Shown: piece after piece, positions 49,103 through 59,686 of the stretch
Layout of the letters: the number at the start of each line of letters is the position of its first letter
Numbering within the stretch: the first letter of the stretch is position 1
NCBI GenBank assembly: GCA_002104905.1
Contig: MCFE01000257.1
Coordinates: 48,326 to 112,325 of the forward strand
Reading direction: 5' to 3'
DNA from: Basidiobolus meristosporus CBS 931.73
Taxonomy: Eukaryota; Basidiobolomycota; Basidiobolomycetes; Basidiobolales; Basidiobolaceae
Length of the DNA stretch: 64,000 bases
Translations under genes and position numbers: made by a program
Notes under the pieces: generated by a model
Told to the model about the DNA's origin: nothing
Database searches by the model: none
What the model saw: only the letters and a program-made list of their open reading frames with translations

Positions 49103-52100
49103 CTAACTGTTCATACTGACTAGTCCTAATTTTGGCCTAAGATATTCATACTTGACTCTAGCTAATGGTTTGGTAAATATGTCTGCAATCATTTCATCTG
49201 TAGGACAGTAAACTAAGCTAACTAAGTTATTCTCTATAGCTTCACGTATGAAATGATGTCTAATATCTATGTGCTTGGTTCTAGCATGAAAAGTTGGATT
49301 TTTACCTAATTGTATACATCCTTGATTATCTTGAAATAAAGTAATAGGCATTTTTTGACATAGGCCTAAATCTGTAAAAAGTTTTCTTAACCACATTGCT
49401 TCTTTTGTAGCTTCACAGGCTGCCATATACTCTGCCTCTGTGGTGGAAAGTGCTACGGTTGGTTGCTTTCTTGAATTCCATGAAATTGCTCCTTTACAGT
49501 AAAGAAAGGTGTATCCTGTGGTGGATCATCTGTCTTCTAAATTTTGTCCTCAATCAGCATCAGAGTATCCCACAAGATCCTGTTCTGAATTCTTATAAGT
49601 ATATCTTAATCAGATATCAGCAGTTCCATTTAGGTATCTAAAAATCCGCTTAACTGCTGCAATATGATCAGATCCATAGTTCTGATTATGTTGGCTGACA
49701 ACTCCCACTGAATATGAGATATCTGGACATGTTGCAAGCATGATACACATCAGACTGTCAACCATAGATTGATAAGCAAAGTCAGGGCTTTCAGGTGGCA
49801 CCAAGCTCTCTTGATTTGGTTGAGTTTTGACCAAGTTAAGATTTGTCTCCATTGGGGTAGCTGCTGGTTTACAGTCTTCCATTTTGTACTTCTTTAGTAT
49901 ATCTTGAATATACTTGGATTGGCTTAGGGTAATAGTCTGGGTACTTCTATCTATGGAGAACTTAATCCCTAAGTAGTAGCTGAGTTCTCCTAGATTGGAC
50001 ATCTTGAACTCCTTGTGTAGGCTGGATTTTGTCACTTTCAATGTTTCTAGGTTATTGGCAGCTATAATAAGATCATCCACATATAGAGTTAATAGAGCTG
50101 GATTTTCTCTATCTGACTTATAGTATATACTATAGTCAGCATTACTCCTTTTGAAACTCAAAGATTCCAAATAAGAATATTTCTTGCAATTCCAGGCTCT
50201 CTGTGATTGTTTGAGACCATATAGTGACTTTTTAAGCTTGCAGACCAAATGGGGGTTATCTTGGTCAACAAGCCCATCAGGCTGGTCCATATACACATCC
50301 TCATCAAGTTCTCCACTCAAAAATGCAGTTTTTACATCCATTTGATGAATAAAAAACTTTTATTTGGCTGCAATAGCCAACATTAATCTGATGGAATTAA
50401 ACTTGGCTACCAGTGCAAAGGTCTCAGTATAGTCAAGTCCTTTTGTTTGAGAGTATCCTTTGGATACAAGTCTTGCTTTGTATCTTTCAATTGTACTATC
50501 AGCCTGGTATTTTGTCTTGAAGACCCATCTGCATCCAATTGATTTTTGGTTGATTGGTAATTTGACCAAGTCCCAAGTTGATTTTCCATCAGGGCCTGAT
50601 ATTCCTCAGTCATTGCAGATCTCCAAAACTTTTTCTGAGGGCTATTTAGGGCCTCTTTTACAGTCTGGGGCTCAACAATATGGACTGAATAGGCATAGGC
50701 TAAGTTTGTACCCTCATTGATATAGTAATTTGGGCTATTTCTTGTCCAATTGGATCTCTGGGCATTTGATACTGGAATGATCACTTCTGGGATATTCCTG
50801 GGCACTGATTCTGGTGGAACCATGGTTGTAGAGTCCTCTGGAGTGAAAAATTTTCATTGTTTTGCTCTGTTTCAATCCTGACAATTGGTGGATTTGAGAT
50901 CAGGTTTTTGTTATCATCTGACATCATTTTTGTGAAAATTTTGAATCTTCATCAAACAGCACATCCCTGGACTTGATTAGCTTCTTTGCTTTGGTATTGT
51001 AGAGTCTGTATGCTTTACTCTCATTGCAGTAGCCCAAAAATATGCATTTTACACTTTTTGGCTCAAATTTTGACTGATTTCCAGGCAGTTTCTGGGCATA
51101 TGCTGTACACCCAAATATTCCTAGATGTTCTGCACTTGGTCTGGATCCATACCATGCTTCAAATGGAGTAGAATCACAAAGTATTCTGTTATAGCTCCTA
51201 TTTTTAAGATATACAGCAGTGGCAACTGATTCCGCCCAAAAATCATAGGATAATTTTTGATCATAGATCATAGATCTTGCCATATCAATAATTGATCTGT
51301 TAGCATGTTCTGCTACTCTATTTTGCTGTGGGTAGTATGGTACAGTAGTCTCTTGCTTTATCCCATTAATTTTGCAGAAGTGGATGAAGAGTTTTGAGGT
51401 ATATTCTCTACCATTGTCAGAGTGTATTTTCTTGATTTTTTCACCAGTATCTCTCTCCACCATGGCTTTAAACTCCCTGAGCTTAGACAGAGCTTCTTCC
51501 TTTCTCTCCATGAAGTAGACCCATGTGTATCTTGTATAATCATCAATAAAAGTGATTGAATACTTCATCCCACATAAGGATAAATTTTGCATAGGTCCAC
51601 ACAGATCTTGGTAAATTAGATCTAATTTTTTCTTAATTATGATTAGCCCAGAGCTCTTGAGTTGTTGTCTGGCTTGTTTCCCATATATGCAGGCTTCACA
51701 GTGCTCCAAATTAGATGGGGTATCAATTTTTACTCCAGAAATTAGCTGATCTTTGATCATTTTGCGCAAATAATCAAAATTGATGTGCCCAAATCTCCTA
51801 TGCCAAAGAATTGGTATTTCTTCATTTAAGTTACTTAGATTGGCTTCCAAATATGATGGAATATAAGTTAGCTTGTATAGATTCTGATCTCTGATACCTG
51901 AAGCAATATGGGCACCATTTTGATCAGTGATCTTGCATCCAGAATTGTCAAAGCTGAAACTGAATCCTTCTGCAGTGGCCTTGCTTACAGATAGTAGGTT
52001 CTTGGCTATTTCTGGTACATAGAGTACTTCTTTAAAGGTCAGTATATGGCTTCCTTCACTGCTTCTAAGGTTTACTTGGATAGTTCCTTCTCCCACTGCA

Positions 52101-53069
52101 TCAAGTGTTCTATTGTCACCCATGAAAGCCTTCTTAATTGGGATTTCTTGATATTGGGTAAAAAGTTCTTTTTGGTGTGTAAAGTGTTGAGATGCTCCAG
52201 AGTCAATATACCATGCCTGAGAACTCTTGTTTGTTGTCATATTTAATGCAGATATGAATAGTTCATCATCAGTTGTTGCAGTGTTTCCATATTCAGGCTT
52301 CTCTTGCTGATTATCTTTCTTTTTGAGACACTAGTCAGATATGTGTCATTTCCTTTTGCAGTAGTTACAAAACAGGTTGCTGTTACCTTTGTAGGGTCTA
52401 GGGTACCTTCTTTGTTGGTTATCATTGCTTATTAAAGCATTTTCTTCTTCCTTCTTATTGGTGCCTGATTTTTGTAATTATTCATCCAGGAGCCTTCCAT
52501 ATATGTAATTTAAGGTCAAATCTTCAGTTCTGGACTCTAAGGCTGATACAAGGCCCTGAAACTTGTCTGTCAGGCTATTCAGGATGGTTACTATCACATC
52601 CTCATCAGTAGTTGGTAGGCCCACAGATTCCATCTCATCTACCAGCAGGGTAATTCTGTTATTAGATTTTTCATTTCTTCTCCTGGCAGCATCTTTGTAG
52701 TAAGGAATTTTTGTCTCAGATACATTTTCTTAGCAGCTAAACATGACTGGTAGGTGTCTTCTAATGCCTTCCAGGCATTCTTTGCTGTTTTTGCTCTTGA
52801 GCATTGAATTAGCAATTTGTCTTTAACTTTAAGGCAAATGCAGTTAAAGGCACTTTGTTCTTTTTCTGGTATTTTAAGGTCTCTTCTCCCACATTTTTAG
52901 AAGGGTATTCTTCTCCCATGACAATATCCCAAAGGCCTCTTTCTTGTAGTAACATCTTCATTTTGACCTTCCACACTTGGTAGTTTGATCCATCCAACTT
53001 TTCAGCAGAGGGAAAAATTCCAGTAATAGCAGTAGTAGACATTGCAGAGAGTGACAGCTCAGGGCTCAT
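49103..53069 (-). pseudogene. gag-pol of the complete copia element, mutated
   Basis: Formerly a single frame of about 1320 codons from the ATG at 53069 to the TAG at 49103. gag (AEKLDGSN) is frameshifted near 52840; in-frame stops lie near 52728, 52480 and 52335 (the zinc knuckle region); then a 438-codon open stretch (52240-50924) with protease (WYIDSGASQHF), HHCC zinc site and integrase core (FIDDYTRYTW, SDNGREYTS, QQNRVAEHANRS, where the usual G of QQNGVAE is R). RT is split near 50823, 50570 and by a stop at 50360, with [11 protein letters not shown] present in 50341-49610; RNase H (TEAEYMAACEA, TKHIDIRHHF, ADIFTKPLA) is open at 49426-49103. Confidence 0.92.
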
Positions 53070-53073
53070 AACC
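53062..53073 (-). promoter_or_regulatory. half-tRNA primer-binding site of the complete element
   Basis: GGTTATGAGCCC on the element strand, touching the 5' LTR; the same 12 bases as at 5566-5577, complementary to the initiator Met-tRNA anticodon arm. Confidence 0.8.
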
Positions 53074-53422
53074 TGTTGTAAGAGTCTTGGAGATATTGGA
53101 AGTGATTGGAAGAACAAGTAGATTATGTGATTTTCACTTAATGATTTATTGAATGTAAAAGTAGTATTTATACTTTTACCTGGTCTTGGCATTACAAACA
53201 TGTAGAATAGGTTAAGGAAGGTCCCAAGAACATGTGTGCAAAGTTTGGGGCTGTTTGGACAACTTTGGGAATTTTCATGCTCTGGGTACCTGGTATTTTG
53301 GTGAAAATATTCTAAATAAATCCCAACAAGGAATTTGGTCAGTATTCTCTAGGATCTGAAGGTAATGATCTAAGTGACCAAGTTAGGTGAATATTTAGGT
53401 GGAAATACAAATTTCTACAACA
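53074..53422 (-). repeat. copia 5' LTR of the complete element
   Basis: 349 bp; starts TGTTGTAAGAGTC, ends TTCTACAACA. The element-strand TATA-like TATAAATAC and downstream transcription start region are inside. Confidence 0.92.
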
Positions 53423-53526
53423 GCTGCTACAGCAAAGTGGCCTTTGTGATATTGTTATTGGAGAAGAAGACCCTCCTAAAAGTGTAGGAGAAAAAGTTTT
53501 AAAGTATCAGGAGAAACAACAAAGTG
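53423..53526 (+). pseudogene. gag, second part, of the older interrupted copia element
   Basis: Continues the plus-strand gag from 48742: LLQQSGLCDIVIGEEDPPKSVGE, then KVLKYQEKQQSA, matching the family's LLQERGLWDIVMGEECPPKNMGE. It is cut again at 53527 by an LTR. Confidence 0.8.
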
Positions 53527-53740
53527 CTGTAAGAGTCTTGGAGATATTGGAAGTGATTAGGAGAGTGAGTAGATAATATAGTTTTCACTTAATGATTTAC
53601 TGAATGTAAGAGTAGTATTTATACTTTTACATAGTCTTGAAATAAAAGATATGTAAAGTATGTTTAAGAAGGTCCCTAGGGCATGTTTGCAAGGTTTAGG
53701 GCTGTTTGGACAGCTTTGAGGATTTTCATATTCTGGAGAC
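53527..53740 (-). repeat. truncated copia LTR
   Basis: About 214 bp matching the first two thirds of the LTR (minus orientation), starting TGTAAGAGTCTTGG. Ends without the ACAACA terminus near GGAGACCTGAAG. Confidence 0.7.
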
Positions 53741-54534
53741 CTGAAGCCTTCCCCAGTGATTAGTCATTTGAGATCTATCCAACTACTTAGCAGCTGCCAA
53801 GACATCAGCTGATTGAAGATGTAATTTTCCTCTATCTTATGCACCTATCAATGCTCAAGTTGATTTCAATTAATCCAGTCTCTTGGCACTTACTAATTCA
53901 ACTTGATTAGAAAAGTATAAATAAAGTTTCCTGAACATTTTGATTTAGTGTGTGTCCTATCAAAATCAAGATTGTGTCTCAGCAAAATTGAAAATTCAAC
54001 AATCCTGTTCTATTTTCTATCCAAGCCTTGCATATCTAGCACTTCCAAGAACACCAAGCCTAGCCTGCATAGCAAACCAGCTCCCTATGAAAAATCTCAA
54101 ACTTGGGATCCATTTAATTTTCAGCTGCTATTCAGCTGGTGTTTGGGTTCAAAATTTTAAATGCAGTTTTTGATGGAAGTAATGTGTAGCTAATTACCAA
54201 ATTTGGTATGGATGTTAGCTGGCCTTGTCTTCTCCTGGAGAATTTGTTTGCTTGCCTGCCCATGAGCTAATAACAGAGATATTGAGAGTTATCCATTTTG
54301 AGAAACTGAGAAATCAGCCAATGTTATGATGGTATTATGTTGGCCTTTTCTTAATTTTTTCTTAGTAGCTCTGTTTGGTTTATAGCTAACCTTGCTATAT
54401 ACAATACCAATATTAGTCCAGAGTCCCTCTACTAATATTTCTGCCACTCTCTGACAATTCTAAGAATCTGCACCAAGCTGTCCCTTAGGCTCAGTTAAAC
54501 CATTCAAGAGTTAAATTTCACTTTTCTCATGGAT
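53741..54534. other. AT-rich sequence without recognised feature
   Basis: About 800 bp between two retroelement fragments. No open frame with a domain. It may be old, decayed repeat sequence, but no match to the copia family was seen. Confidence 0.4.
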
Positions 54535-54900
54535 ACAACACTCCCACTCAACTCAATGTTAATACTGACTAGTCCTAATTGTGACCTGAGATATTCAAAC
54601 TTGCCTCTAGCCAATGGCTTAATACATATGCCTGCAATCAGTTCATCTGTACAACAGTAAGCTAAGTTAACCAAGTTATTCTCTAGAGCTTCATGTATGA
54701 TAAGATGTCTAATATCTATGTGCATAGACTATCATGAAAAGTTGAATCCCTACCCAATTGTATACATCCTTGATTATCTTGAAATTTAGTACTAGGCATT
54801 TTTTGACATCAGCCTACATTTTTTGTAGCTTCCCAGGCTGCCAAACCCTCTGCCTCTATAGTGGAAAGTGCTACAGTTGGTTTCATTCTTGAAATCCATG
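54535..54900 (-). pseudogene. copia RNase H/3' end remnant
   Basis: Starts with the LTR end ACAACA and the polypurine tract as at 49092, then on the minus strand RNase H pieces (HIDIRHLIIHEALENNLVNLAYC, KPLARGKFEYLRSQLGLVS). Frame is broken towards the 5' side. Confidence 0.75.
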
Positions 54901-54904
54901 AAGT

Positions 54905-55233
54905 TGCTGTAATTATTAAGTTGTCACCTATATACTCATGCTAACTTAGTGACATAGATCTTACTCTGTGATTGGCATTCTGTCCTAACCAAATTTCTTC
55001 TTAGGACTTACTTTAAATATTTTCACCAAATTATCAGGCACCCAGGTTGTGACCTTTCTCAAAGTTGTCCAAAAGACCCAAAACTTTGCACACATAATAT
55101 GTTTGTTTGCCCCACCTTATCAAAGGTATAAACACTATACTCTTGATCAATAAATCTACAAGTGAATAAGATGTAAATCCTCTAGTGCTGCATATCACTT
55201 CTAATACTCCTCAGAAATTTGCAACAGGTTGTG
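54905..55233 (+). repeat. decayed copia LTR with primer-binding site
   Basis: Heavily diverged plus-orientation LTR ending near TTTGCAACA, followed by GGTTGTGAGCCCC (55218-55230), a version of the half-tRNA site with one change. Confidence 0.6.
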
Positions 55234-55444
55234 AGCCCCAAGCTTGCTATCTAATTGGTGTCCACTTTGCTTTGAATCTGTTTTGCCTAGCCTAGCAAAA
55301 GACTTTCTACACTGTTGCTATACCAAAAGGTGAAGATGATTACCACTGCTAAAGGACTATGGTTATAAGAATATTACTATGGACAAGAAGCCATTGCCTT
55401 CAAAAGATGCCCTTGGTGAATATTCAAGTTAGTTGTGTTTATTA

Positions 55445-55792
55445 TGTTGTAAAGTCTGTAATTCCACCCATACATTCACCTAACTTGATCACTCAGATCA
55501 TTACCTACAACTTTTAGAGAATATTAACCAAGTTTCTTGTTGATATTTACTTCAAATATTTTCATCAAAATATCAGATACCAAGGATATGAGAATTCTCA
55601 AAGTTGTCCAAACAGCCCTAGACTTTGCACACATGTTCTTGGAACCTACCTAAGCCTATTCTATGTGCTTGTTATGCAAAGCCCATGTAAAAGTATAAAT
55701 GCTACTTTTACATTCAATAAATTATGAAGTGAAAACCACATAGTCTACTTGTTCTCCCAATCACTTCCAATATCTCCAAGAATCTTACAACA
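55445..55792 (+). repeat. solo copia LTR
   Basis: 348 bp, begins TGTTGTAAAG and ends CTTACAACA. Flanked by TATTA and TAATA, a possible 5-bp target duplication with one change. No internal part attached. Confidence 0.85.
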
Positions 55793-55815
55793 TAATAAAA
55801 TAGGGGGATGATAAC

Positions 55816-56164
55816 TGTTGCAAGAGTTTGTAATTCCACCTAAATATTCACCTAACTTAGTCACTCAGAGCATTACCTTCAAATCCTAGAGAATACTGAC
55901 CAAATTCCTTGCTGGGATTTACTTGGAATATTTTCACCAAAATACCAGGTACCCAGAACATGAAAATTCTCAAAGTTGTCCAAACAGCCCCAAACATTGC
56001 ACACATGCTCTTGGGACCATCCTCAACCTATTCTACATGTTTGTTATGCCAAGACCATGTAAAAGTATAGATACTGCTTTTACATTCAATAAATCATTGA
56101 GTGAAAACCACATAATCTACTTGTCCTCCCAATCACCTCCAATATCTCCAAGACTCTTACAACA
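55816..56164 (+). repeat. solo copia LTR
   Basis: 349 bp, begins TGTTGCAAGAG and ends CTTACAACA; flanks ATAAC and ATAAT fit a mutated 5-bp duplication. Only 23 bp from the previous solo LTR. Confidence 0.85.
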
Positions 56165-56194
56165 ATAATAACCAATGAGTGAAATCATTGTTTA

Positions 56195-56227
56195 AGGAGG
56201 GGGATACAGCCACCAACAGGTGACATC
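56195..56227 (-). repeat. relic of the telomeric LINE/SINE 3' tail
   Basis: AGGAGGGGGATACAGCCACC followed by AACAGGTGACATCTT resembles the 3' tail of the LINE at 60177-60210 (GGGGGAGACAGTCACCAACTGG and on) with about four mismatches in 31 bases, in the same orientation. It is cut after about 35 bp and continues into telomere repeats, like a very short 5'-truncated insertion. Confidence 0.6.
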
Positions 56228-56245
56228 TTAGGGTTAGGGTTAGGG
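56228..56245 (+). repeat. interstitial telomere repeat, (TTAGGG)3
   Basis: Three perfect TTAGGG units 7.6 kb from the terminal array, same orientation as the telomere. They follow the relic tail above and lie beside retroelement sequence. Confidence 0.9.
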
Positions 56246-56274
56246 AAAAAGAAAGAAAATGTATCTTGGATGAA

Positions 56275-56495
56275 AATTCTTTGCTACAAAGATGCTCCCA
56301 GGGGAAGAAATGAAAAATCTAATTAACAGATATACCCTGCTGGTTGATGAGATGGAATCTGTGGGCGTACCAACTACTGATGAGGATGTGATAGTTACCC
56401 TCCTGAATAGCCTGGTAGACAAGTTTCAGGGCCTTGTATTAGGTCCAGAGTCTAGAACTGAAGATTTGACCTTAAATAAAGTATATGTAAGGCTC
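56275..56495 (+). pseudogene. copia gag central fragment
   Basis: Plus-strand frame ATKMLPGEEMKNLINRYTLLVDEM and ESVGVPTTDEDVIVTLLNSL match the gag of the elements at 4591-5307 and 52800-52500 closely. No LTR or further gag attached. Confidence 0.8.
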
Positions 56496-56663
56496 ATTCC
56501 ATCTGGATCCCCATCTTGGTAAGAGGACTCTTCATTCCGGAAACACAGAGCCTGCCTAACACCAACTCTCGATAGTCTATATCCTCCCCAATTAAGTCGT
56601 GAGATGGTCGTTGGTGGGTGCTGGGTTTGGAACTTCCAGTAAGTTTGTACGGCCTTCCTCGCC

Positions 56664-56891
56664 TTGCCGGGTTCGCAACCCATAACCCATCTATTCCGGG
56701 GTTTTCATGTGCCGAAGCATGAAAAGGTGATCTCCCGGTCGGAAAGATTCTTCCCCAAGCTGCTGATTCCCATTATCCTGGCTGCGCACGCTGCACTGGA
56801 GATCGTCTTCAAGTTCAAGTTCTATTCGTACACCATCAGCTTCAAGGTGATCAGAGACAGGACCAACAACATCCTAGACAGTGCACAGTAG
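56664..56891 (+). CDS. orphan ORF with strong codon bias and one TM segment
   Basis: Uncertain start; the convincing part is about 56710-56891, coding PKHEKVISRSERFFPKLL and on to VIRDRTNNILDSAQ. Codons are strongly biased to C/G endings (AAG, TTC, ATC, GTG), unlike the AT-rich retroelements on the left, and like highly expressed core genes. It holds one hydrophobic stretch (LLIPIILAAHAALEIVF) followed by aromatic/basic residues. I do not recognise a family. It looks like the last exon or the surviving 3' end of a broken gene; the sequence between 56500 and 56700 shows no good upstream exon. Confidence 0.4.
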   Translation: MPGSQPITHLFRGFHVPKHEKVISRSERFFPKLLIPIILAAHAALEIVFKFKFYSYTISFKVIRDRTNNILDSAQ

Positions 56892-58059
56892 CCTCTCCAC
56901 CATCTCCCCTTTATTTGTCATTTGATGATGTTGATACACGTATACATGAATTAAATGCTCCTTGTTTTGATCAATCTGGTTCGATGGAAGCGACACGAAA
57001 TAGTCAAGTGGTGACGTTTATGTAACATATTCTAGGAAATCGATTAGCGTATGTTGAACCATAGTCTTATGCGTCCCTACCATCAGGCAAGTGGCGAATG
57101 CATAGTACAGAAATGAAGACCAAGCATACACTCCACCGACGACCAACAGGAACGTCAGCACTCGAAGCATTGCTCCTTGAAAATGCCCCTAGATCTGAGT
57201 AAATAATGTTGACCAGCGAGTCGTTTTGCATGCCAAAAGAATTCCCAGATTTGGTTAATCATTCTTGAGGTAGCAAGCTCGTGGATCGTCTGAATGATGG
57301 CGCCACATTTTGAATGGTGTCCAACATCTTCCCACCTTTCAAACCTCCAGGCACAGTTAATTAGAATTGAGTCCTCTCTGGTAGCAACCGTCGCCTTGTA
57401 TAAGTACATGTGTTCATCAAGATAACGTACGAAGGAGAGCACCTCTTCTTGGCTTGAAAATAGGCAAATGATTTAACCCTGAAACATGTATCACGCTCTT
57501 AAACAGCTGGTTTCCCTTACTTGAGGGGAAATCCGATTGTAGTTTCTGGTTTGGGTTGTCGTCAGTAGTTACGTGATCCAAGTGGTGAGGGAGAGGTGAG
57601 CTTGATTTTGTATGAGGCTGCTTTACGAGTGTTCTATGTTGTGTGCTGAATGGGTATCAGTGGAGTTTGAGTTTTGATGGCAGAAGGATCACACACGATA
57701 CAATATTTACTCGCCGAGAAGATCCTTGTAAACAAACCTAACAACAAGCAGTGGCACATGCGGCTGGATAACCGTTCCTTTCCTACTTCACTCCATCTAG
57801 GTAGGGTGTGTATTGAAATTGGTCACGTGCGGGATTTCTTTATGTCAACGGAAGGTTTGCTGCAGCATGTTACAATGGGAAATATGCAGCCAAGTACATG
57901 GAGGCAGGTATGAAGAATGCGGGGGAATAAGGTTGAGTCCACACAATAGACAGATTTCATATTCATCAAGATGTGCCTTGGCTTACTGAGACACCACTGG
58001 AGTGAAAAAGGGGCAGTAAGGGAGGGTGTGGGGTACCCCATACTTTCCTCCGAGGTGAG
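56892..58059. other. region with one weak gene candidate
   Basis: On the minus strand, 57449-57155 is open (LSFVRYLDEHMYLYKATVATREDS, then CAWRFERWEDVGHHSKC) and 57170-57036 encodes a hydrophobic 44-residue stretch (MLRVLTFLLVVGGVYAWSSF). These could be exons of one small membrane-protein gene, but splice sites are not clear and no family is recognised. The rest holds nothing supported. Confidence 0.3.
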
Positions 58060-58067
58060 TATAAATT
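58060..58067 (+). promoter_or_regulatory. TATA box of the Gly/Asn-repeat protein gene
   Basis: TATAAATT, about 45 bp upstream of the ATG at 58111. Confidence 0.5.
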
Positions 58068-58110
58068 GATCAAGACACTCACTTGGCAGTATATCTCTCT
58101 CAACAACAAA

Positions 58111-59439
58111 ATGAAATTCTCCGCACCCAGAATCTTGTGCTTCCTCTCTGGTTTGGCTGCAATCAACGCCGCAGCTTTCGATAGAAGACTACAGGCAAGA
58201 AGTGGTGGAACTTACGAAGTGACCGATCTATTCGACGGAGGGAATGAAAGTGGTGGTAGCGGAGCTGGCGCTTATGGCCCCGGAAATGGTGATAACGGAA
58301 GTGGCGGTAACGGCAATGGAGGCAATGGTGATGGCAGTGGCAACGGTGGTAACGGGGCCGGTGCTTACGACTCTGGAAACGGCAACGGCGGTAATGGAAA
58401 TGGAGGAGATGGAGATGACAATGGTAATGGAGGCAATGGAGCCGGTGCATATGGCTCTGGCAATGGTGGAAGCGGAAATTGCGGTAACGGCAATGGAGGC
58501 AATGGTAATGGAGGCGATGGGAACGGTGGTAACGGAGCCGGTGCTTACGACTCTGGAAACGGCAACGGCGGTAACGGAAATGGAGGAAATGGAGATGGCA
58601 GTGTTAATGGAGGCGATGGGAACGGTGGTAACGGAGCTGGTGCTTACGACTCTGGTAGTGGTGGAAATGGAAATGGCGGTAACGGCAATGGAGGCAATGG
58701 TGATGGCAGTGGCAACGGTGGTAATGGAGCCGATGCTTACGACTCTGGAAACGGTAACGGCGGTAATGGAAATGGAGGAAATGGAGATGGCAATGGTAAT
58801 GGAGGCAATGAAGCCGGTGCATATGGCTCTGGCAATGGTGGAAACGGAAACGGCGGTAATGGAAATGGAGATGGCAATGGTAATGGAGGCAATGAGAACA
58901 GTGGCAACGGAGCTAGTGCTTACGACTCTGGTAATGGTGGAAATGGAAATGGCGGTAACGGCAATGAAGGCAATGGTGATGGCAGTGGCAACGGCGGTAA
59001 TGGAAATGGAGATGGCAATGGAGACGGTGGCAACGGAGCCGGTGCATACGACTCTGGCGATGGTGGAAACGGAAATGGCGGTAACGGCAATGGAGATGGT
59101 AATGGAGGCAATGGCAACGGCGGTAATGGAAATGGCAATGGAGGCAACGGAGCCGGTACATATGACTCTATCAATGGTGGAAACGGAAACGATGGTAACG
59201 GCAATGGTAATGGAGGTATTGGCAACGGTGGTAACAACGCTGGTAACAATGTTGGTGCTTATGACTCTGAAAACGGCAACGGCGGTAATGGAAATGATGT
59301 CACTGGAGGCGGCAATGAAAATGGTGGTAACGGAGCTGGTGCTTATAACTCTGGAAATGATGGACACGGGAACGGAGGCAATGGCTCTGGAAGTGCTAAT
59401 GGGAATGGTGCCAGCAACGGTAATGGTGATTGTCAGTAA
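58111..59439 (+). CDS. secreted Gly/Asn-rich repeat protein
   Basis: 442 residues. The ATG at 58111 is chosen because it opens a signal peptide (MKFSAPRILCFLSGLAAINAAA); the frame upstream has no TATA box in the right place. A short unique part (FDRRLQARSGGTYEVTDLFD), possibly with a dibasic processing site, leads into about 370 residues of NGNGG/GNGGNG units punctuated about 12 times by a GAGAYDSGNG-type spacer. Only two cysteines follow (one in GNCGNG, one in the final GDCQ). Likely an extracellular or wall-associated structural protein, comparable in composition to glycine-rich wall proteins. The repeat tracts invite unequal crossing-over. There is no GPI-type tail. The long open frames on both strands here come from the repeat and are not genes. 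Confidence 0.75.
   Translation: MKFSAPRILCFLSGLAAINAAAFDRRLQARSGGTYEVTDLFDGGNESGGSGAGAYGPGNGDNGSGGNGNGGNGDGSGNGGNGAGAYDSGNGNGGNGNGGDGDDNGNGGNGAGAYGSGNGGSGNCGNGNGGNGNGGDGNGGNGAGAYDSGNGNGGNGNGGNGDGSVNGGDGNGGNGAGAYDSGSGGNGNGGNGNGGNGDGSGNGGNGADAYDSGNGNGGNGNGGNGDGNGNGGNEAGAYGSGNGGNGNGGNGNGDGNGNGGNENSGNGASAYDSGNGGNGNGGNGNEGNGDGSGNGGNGNGDGNGDGGNGAGAYDSGDGGNGNGGNGNGDGNGGNGNGGNGNGNGGNGAGTYDSINGGNGNDGNGNGNGGIGNGGNNAGNNVGAYDSENGNGGNGNDVTGGGNENGGNGAGAYNSGNDGHGNGGNGSGSANGNGASNGNGDCQ
58244..59439 (+). repeat. coding tandem repeat (GGNAAYGGN-type) tract
   Basis: Degenerate 9-12-bp units such as GGTAATGGAAATGGAGG, organised into about 12 higher-order blocks each starting with a GCTTACGACTCTGG-like spacer. 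Synonymous third-position changes are frequent, so selection keeps the Gly/Asn coding pattern. Confidence 0.8.
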
Positions 59440-59686
59440 CTCATAGAGCTATAGTAGAATGATCATGTATTTAAAGTCTATTTAATCCATAAATAAATTT
59501 GCTCAGTAGATGGAATGCCATTTTGTGTGATGTTGCTTCTCTATATGTTTTGTGGTTTTGTATTTGAAGCAAAATATGGCTATATATGTTTTCATCCCTT
59601 TATTTATGGAGATTATGGTCAAGGGGAGAGCAGGAAAGTGATGATTGTGGATTCATTGACACAGTTGGACTAGTTGTGTATGCTTA
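59440..59686. other. 3' region of the repeat-protein gene
   Basis: About 250 bp; contains AATAAA (59491-59496). Ends at the first subtelomeric retroelement unit. Confidence 0.5.

Larger units (their letters stand above)
48743..53422 (-). mobile_element. complete-length Ty1/copia element, inserted in an older copy
   Basis: 4680 bp with two 349-bp LTRs (48743-49091 and 53074-53422), an internal gag-pol region, a primer-binding site and a polypurine tract. A perfect 5-bp target-site duplication GCTGC flanks it (48738-48742 and 53423-53427). Gene order gag-protease-integrase-RT-RNase H is that of copia elements. Several stops and frameshifts make it non-autonomous now, but the near-matching LTRs and intact duplication show it is younger than the surrounding fragments. 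Confidence 0.95.

Noticed and set aside
55923..56168. 81-residue plus-strand frame containing MFVMPRPCKSI
   Set aside because: It lies wholly inside a solo copia LTR; the related N-terminal extensions of gag ORFs at 5705 and 53201 are likewise LTR sequence.
56660..56690. GGGTTCGCAACCC as a possible tRNA T-arm/box B
   Set aside because: No box A or cloverleaf could be drawn around it.
58228..59367. 379-residue Ile/Ser/Ala/Val/Thr-rich open frame on the minus strand and a 400-residue Met/Ala/Val/Glu-rich frame on the plus strand
   Set aside because: Both arise from the 3-base-periodic Gly/Asn repeat read in other frames; no start context, signal peptide or sensible composition.
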